Shown: one piece after another, positions 61,408 through 64,000 of the stretch
How positions within the stretch are numbered: position 1 is the stretch's first letter
How the letters are laid out: every line of letters begins with the position of its first letter
NCBI RefSeq assembly: GCF_044383835.1
Contig: NZ_JBISEP010000005.1
Coordinates: 62,001 to 126,000 of the forward strand
Origin: Paraliobacillus sp044383835
GTDB lineage: Bacteria > Bacillota > Bacilli > Bacillales > Amphibacillaceae
DNA length: 64,000 nt
Direction: 5' to 3'
Made by a program: the position numbers and the translations under genes
The notes under the pieces: generated by a model
What the model was told of the DNA's origin: nothing
The model's database searches: none
What the model saw: only the letters and a program-made list of their open reading frames with translations

Positions 61408-62073
61408 ATGGACAAAGGTTATATTCAACAATTATTAGAAGTGGACGGAGAACCAGTTAAATTAACAGAAAAGAAGGCGGCTATTTTAACTAAGGCAATT
61501 GAAAACTTTGCTGAAAATGGATATGCAGCAACATCTACTAGCGAAATTGCTAAACAGGCAGGTGTTGCGGAAGGTACTATCTTTCGTCATTATCCTTCGA
61601 AAAAAGATTTATTAATGGCAATTGTTAAACCAGGTATTTTGAAGTTGGCAGTTCCTTATTTTGCTGATCAAATGATAAAAGAAGTGTTTGATCCAGACAA
61701 GATTGATTTAGAGGAGCTATTACGTACATTTATATACAATCGAGTAAGATTTGTAAAGAAAAATGTTTCAATGATTCGAATCATTCTTCAAGAAATAGCT
61801 TTTCATCCAGAAATACAACAAACGTTTAAACAAACATTTCTACTAAAAGTTTATCCAAATGTGAAAGAAAGGGTGGAAAGCTTACAGCAAAAAGGAAAGT
61901 TGAAGGATTTTCCAGTAGATACAAGTCTTCGGTTTATACTATCGACTATATTGGGATTTATATTACATCGTTATATTTTCATGACGGAGTCTATAATAAA
62001 TGAGGAACAAGAGATTGAACATGTGATACAATTTATTTTAGATGGTTTACAATATGATCATAGGAGTGAATAA
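61408..62073 (+). CDS. TetR/AcrR family transcriptional regulator
   Basis: 221 residues from the ATG at 61408, 8 bases after AGGGTGA; a GTG at 61396 lies inside that site. The HTH domain (about 18-64) reads AIENFAENGYAATSTSEIAKQAGVAEGTIFRHYPSKKDLL. The C-terminal domain has several hydrophobic helices for ligand binding. As third gene of the exporter operon it probably represses the operon through the TGAGTGATCACTCA palindrome. The inducer is likely a substrate of the exporter. Confidence 0.88.
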   Translation: MDKGYIQQLLEVDGEPVKLTEKKAAILTKAIENFAENGYAATSTSEIAKQAGVAEGTIFRHYPSKKDLLMAIVKPGILKLAVPYFADQMIKEVFDPDKIDLEELLRTFIYNRVRFVKKNVSMIRIILQEIAFHPEIQQTFKQTFLLKVYPNVKERVESLQQKGKLKDFPVDTSLRFILSTILGFILHRYIFMTESIINEEQEIEHVIQFILDGLQYDHRSE

Positions 62074-62074
62074 A

Positions 62075-62626
62075 ATGGCAAAGCGTGCTTTGATTCATGT
62101 GGATTATACGAATGATTTTGTTGCAGAAGACGGAAAGTTAACTTGTGGAGAACCAGGTCAAGTAATTGAAGATCAGGTGATCGCTATTACAAAACAATTT
62201 GTGGCATCTGGGGATTTTATCGTATTTGCTATTGATAAACATGAGAAAACGGATAACTATCATCCTGAGGCAAAATTGTTTCCACCTCATAATATAGAAG
62301 GGACTAAAGGAAGACAGCTTTATGGGCAATTGCATACGTTATACAAACAAATAGAGGAAAAATCACATGTTTATTATATGAATAAGACACGTTACAGCGC
62401 ATTTGCTGGAACTGATCTAGAAATAAAACTTAGAGAACGGAGAATTGAAGAACTGCATATCATTGGTGTGTGTACAGATATTTGTGTTTTACATACAGCG
62501 GTGGATGCCTACAATAAAGGATTTAACATTGTGATTCATAAAGATGCAGTTGCTAGCTTTAATCAACCAGGACATGAATGGGCACTTGCGCATTTCACTA
62601 GTACACTTGGAGCAAAAGTGATCTGA
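62075..62626 (+). CDS. Isochorismatase-family cysteine hydrolase (nicotinamidase-like)
   Basis: 183 residues from the ATG at 62075, after AGGAGTG. The catalytic triad is visible as Asp10 (HVDYTNDFV), Lys104 (NKTRYSAFAGT) and Cys137 (GVCTDICVLHTA). The metal-like segment DKHEKTDNYHPEAKLFPPH fits PncA-type nicotinamidases, which convert nicotinamide to nicotinate for NAD salvage. It starts two bases after the TetR stop, so it may be part of that operon although its function looks unrelated. Confidence 0.88.
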   Translation: MAKRALIHVDYTNDFVAEDGKLTCGEPGQVIEDQVIAITKQFVASGDFIVFAIDKHEKTDNYHPEAKLFPPHNIEGTKGRQLYGQLHTLYKQIEEKSHVYYMNKTRYSAFAGTDLEIKLRERRIEELHIIGVCTDICVLHTAVDAYNKGFNIVIHKDAVASFNQPGHEWALAHFTSTLGAKVI

Positions 62627-62704
62627 CATATACATACAAAAATTTCCGAAAATCTATGTTGGCTAATAGGCTAGTCTCCTGCTATAATTTAGGTTGTGTA
62701 GTTT

Positions 62705-62725
62705 ATGACATGTGTCATTATGACA
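62705..62725. promoter_or_regulatory. Palindrome between -10 and murB start
   Basis: ATGACATGTGTCAT (62705-62718) is a perfect 14-bp palindrome, and ATGACA recurs at 62720-62725. A TATAAT-like box lies about 22 bases upstream (near 62681), so the palindrome would sit at the start of the transcript. The regulator is unknown. Confidence 0.4.
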
Positions 62726-62743
62726 GTTTAAAGGATGATAATT

Positions 62744-63658
62744 ATGGAGCAAATGTCTATTGTTTTACAAGAATTAAACCAACTCACGGCTAAAGAAAAT
62801 ATTTTAATAAATGAACCGTTAAGAAATTATTTGTATACAAAACTAGGTGGGAAAGCAGATTTCTTTGTTACACCAGCTAGTATAGAAGAAGTGCAAGCGA
62901 TTATTCGTTATGCGAATAAGACGAAAATTCCGTTTACCTTATTGGGGAATGGATCAAATTTGATTGTACGTGATGGTGGGATTCGTGGTATTGTGATGAG
63001 TCCGAAACGCTTTATTAGCATCCGTCGTGATGGAGATTTACTCATTGCTGAGAGTGGTGCACGTATTATTGACGTATCTTATCGTGCATTAGATGAAAAA
63101 TTAACAGGTCTTGAATTTGCCTGCGGTATTCCAGGGACAGTCGGAGGCGCTTTGTATATGAATGCAGGTGCTTATGGAGGAGAAGTTAAAGATTGCTTAG
63201 AGAAAGCGGTTGTTGTTGATCGGAGTGGTACGTTATTAACACTTGATGCATCCGAATTAGATTTAAGTTATCGGTCTAGTAATATTCCTGAAAAAGGATA
63301 TATTGTACTAGAAGCGCATTTCCGGTTACAGCCCGGAGAAGAGAAGGAAATTAAAGCAGTGATGGATGACCTAACGTATAAAAGAGAGTCCAAGCAGCCG
63401 TTAGAGTACCCGTCATGTGGCAGTGTATTTAAACGACCACCAGGCTATTTCGCTGGAAAGCTTATTCAGGATAGTGATTTACAAGGAAAAGGTGTTGGTG
63501 GTGCAGAGGTTTCAACTAAACATGCTGGTTTTATTGTCAATAAAAATAATGCGACGGCATCCGACTATATTGCTGTAATAGAGATGGTGCAGCGAACCGT
63601 CAAAGAAAAATTTGGTGTTGAACTGGAACGAGAAGTTCGTATTATAGGAGAAGATTAA
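62744..63658 (+). CDS. murB: UDP-N-acetylenolpyruvoylglucosamine reductase
   Basis: 304 residues from the ATG at 62744, 6 bases after AAAGGATG. The FAD-binding domain contains TLLGNGSNLIVRDGGIRG, ACGIPGTVGGALYMNAGAYGGE and the substrate-binding end YPSCGSVFKRPPGYFAGKLIQ, with GGAEVSTKHAGFIVN near the C-terminus. It reduces UDP-GlcNAc-enolpyruvate to UDP-MurNAc in peptidoglycan synthesis. This is the shorter type IIb MurB of Firmicutes. Confidence 0.96.
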   Translation: MEQMSIVLQELNQLTAKENILINEPLRNYLYTKLGGKADFFVTPASIEEVQAIIRYANKTKIPFTLLGNGSNLIVRDGGIRGIVMSPKRFISIRRDGDLLIAESGARIIDVSYRALDEKLTGLEFACGIPGTVGGALYMNAGAYGGEVKDCLEKAVVVDRSGTLLTLDASELDLSYRSSNIPEKGYIVLEAHFRLQPGEEKEIKAVMDDLTYKRESKQPLEYPSCGSVFKRPPGYFAGKLIQDSDLQGKGVGGAEVSTKHAGFIVNKNNATASDYIAVIEMVQRTVKEKFGVELEREVRIIGED

Positions 63659-63671
63659 ATCGCTCACTTTA

Positions 63672-63710
63672 CAGCATACCTATTTTATGAGGTATGCTGC
63701 ATTTATTTTT
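63672..63710 (+). terminator. Terminator after murB
   Basis: CAGCATACC (63672-63680) pairs with GGTATGCTG (63691-63699), followed by CATTTATTTTT. Confidence 0.8.
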
Positions 63711-63914
63711 GAAAAAAATAGCTATGCCGACTATAGTAAGATTCACATGATGAAAGTCAATAATTTATGTTCACACACGAATGATATAAACACGCTTTAG
63801 TGAAGGTAACTAAATGGTTAAAACTGTACTAGAATAAAAAAAACTAGAATGGACAAGTAGTTTGTTTACATAGATATGGATATAATGAATGAAAGTTAAG
63901 AAAGGATTTAACAA

Positions 63915-64000
63915 ATGATTAGTCTTGATCCCACCGTCATCTACTCGATATTGACATTGTTATGGTTATGGTATAGAGGAAACCGATATTTATCTCATAA
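63915..64000 (+). CDS. 5' part of a gene running off the window, probable membrane protein
   Basis: An ATG at 63915 follows AAAGGATTTAAC at workable spacing and stays open to the edge. The first 28 residues include a hydrophobic stretch (VIYSILTLLWLWY) followed by basic residues, suggesting an N-terminal membrane segment. Too short to identify. Confidence 0.5.
   Translation, partial: MISLDPTVIYSILTLLWLWYRGNRYLSH

Noticed and set aside
1..64000. CRISPR arrays, tRNA and rRNA genes, integrase or phage genes
   Set aside because: Both strands were read for regular spaced repeats, tRNA arms with T-loop sequences and recombinase motifs; none were recognised.

Overview
The window is ordinary low-GC Firmicutes chromosome. 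Strong AGGAGG ribosome-binding sites, frequent GTG/TTG starts, spore photoproduct lyase (splAB), B. subtilis-like flotillin/NfeD genes, CcpA (cre) and Rex sites and a TPP riboswitch all point to an endospore-forming Bacillaceae. Pyruvate formate-lyase plus bifunctional AdhE indicate a facultative, mixed-acid fermenting species; an Oceanobacillus/Gracilibacillus/Paraliobacillus-type relative is a guess. I see no rRNA, tRNA, CRISPR array, prophage or intact insertion sequence.

Layout. 1-3.2 kb: five small unrecognised genes, including a Cys-rich protein and a coiled-coil protein, possibly spore-surface related. 3.3-5.9 kb: lysozyme-like wall hydrolase and two tandem nucleoside hydrolases. 6.0-9.0 kb: adhE with a small upstream gene, a perfect Rex box and a perfect cre site. 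9.4-12.5 kb: general-stress flavin-type protein and a TetR/MFS efflux pair. 12.7-17.6 kb: AraC regulator divergent from a four-gene sugar operon (two Gfo/Idh/MocA dehydrogenases, ThuA, TIM-barrel isomerase). 18.0-21.1 kb: pflB-pflA with a complex anaerobic promoter. 21.2-24.6 kb: M24 peptidase, Na+/solute symporter, Ohr. 24.6-25.8 kb: yidC2-like insertase preceded by a short membrane protein whose C-terminal region looks like the MifM ribosome-arrest peptide; this is the most interesting element in the window. 26.0-26.7 kb: remnant of a DEAH helicase/HsdR-type gene. 26.8-28.8 kb: nfeD-floT. 28.9-32.2 kb: MFS transporter, signal peptidase I, splAB. 32.4-34.9 kb: TPP riboswitch and thiD-thiM-thiE. 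34.9-40.2 kb: HIT protein, a frameshifted PspC gene, a GNAT-Nudix fusion with a nucleotidyltransferase, DJ-1/PfpI protein, M23 peptidase, DUF456 protein. 40.2-47.7 kb: PdxK/ThiD paralogue, two ABC-2 exporters, nitrilase family enzyme, CueP-like protein, GntR regulator. 47.8-51.2 kb: ddl, GNAT, Nudix, DUF4349 lipoprotein. 51.5-59.6 kb: argGH and carAB-argF. 59.7-63.7 kb: ABC-2 exporter with its TetR repressor, isochorismatase-family hydrolase, murB. The window ends in a partial gene.

How the parts work together. adhE and pflBA form a fermentative module (pyruvate to formate plus acetyl-CoA, then ethanol and NAD+) whose promoters carry redox (Rex), anaerobic (Fnr/Crp type) and carbon (cre) signals. 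thiDME is a thiamine salvage operon under TPP control. argGH/carAB-argF make arginine from ornithine and carbamoyl phosphate. The two regulator/exporter operons carry unusually long perfect palindromes over their promoters (43 bp and 46 bp), consistent with autoregulation.

All functional calls come from reading motifs and recalling protein families; no database search was run.
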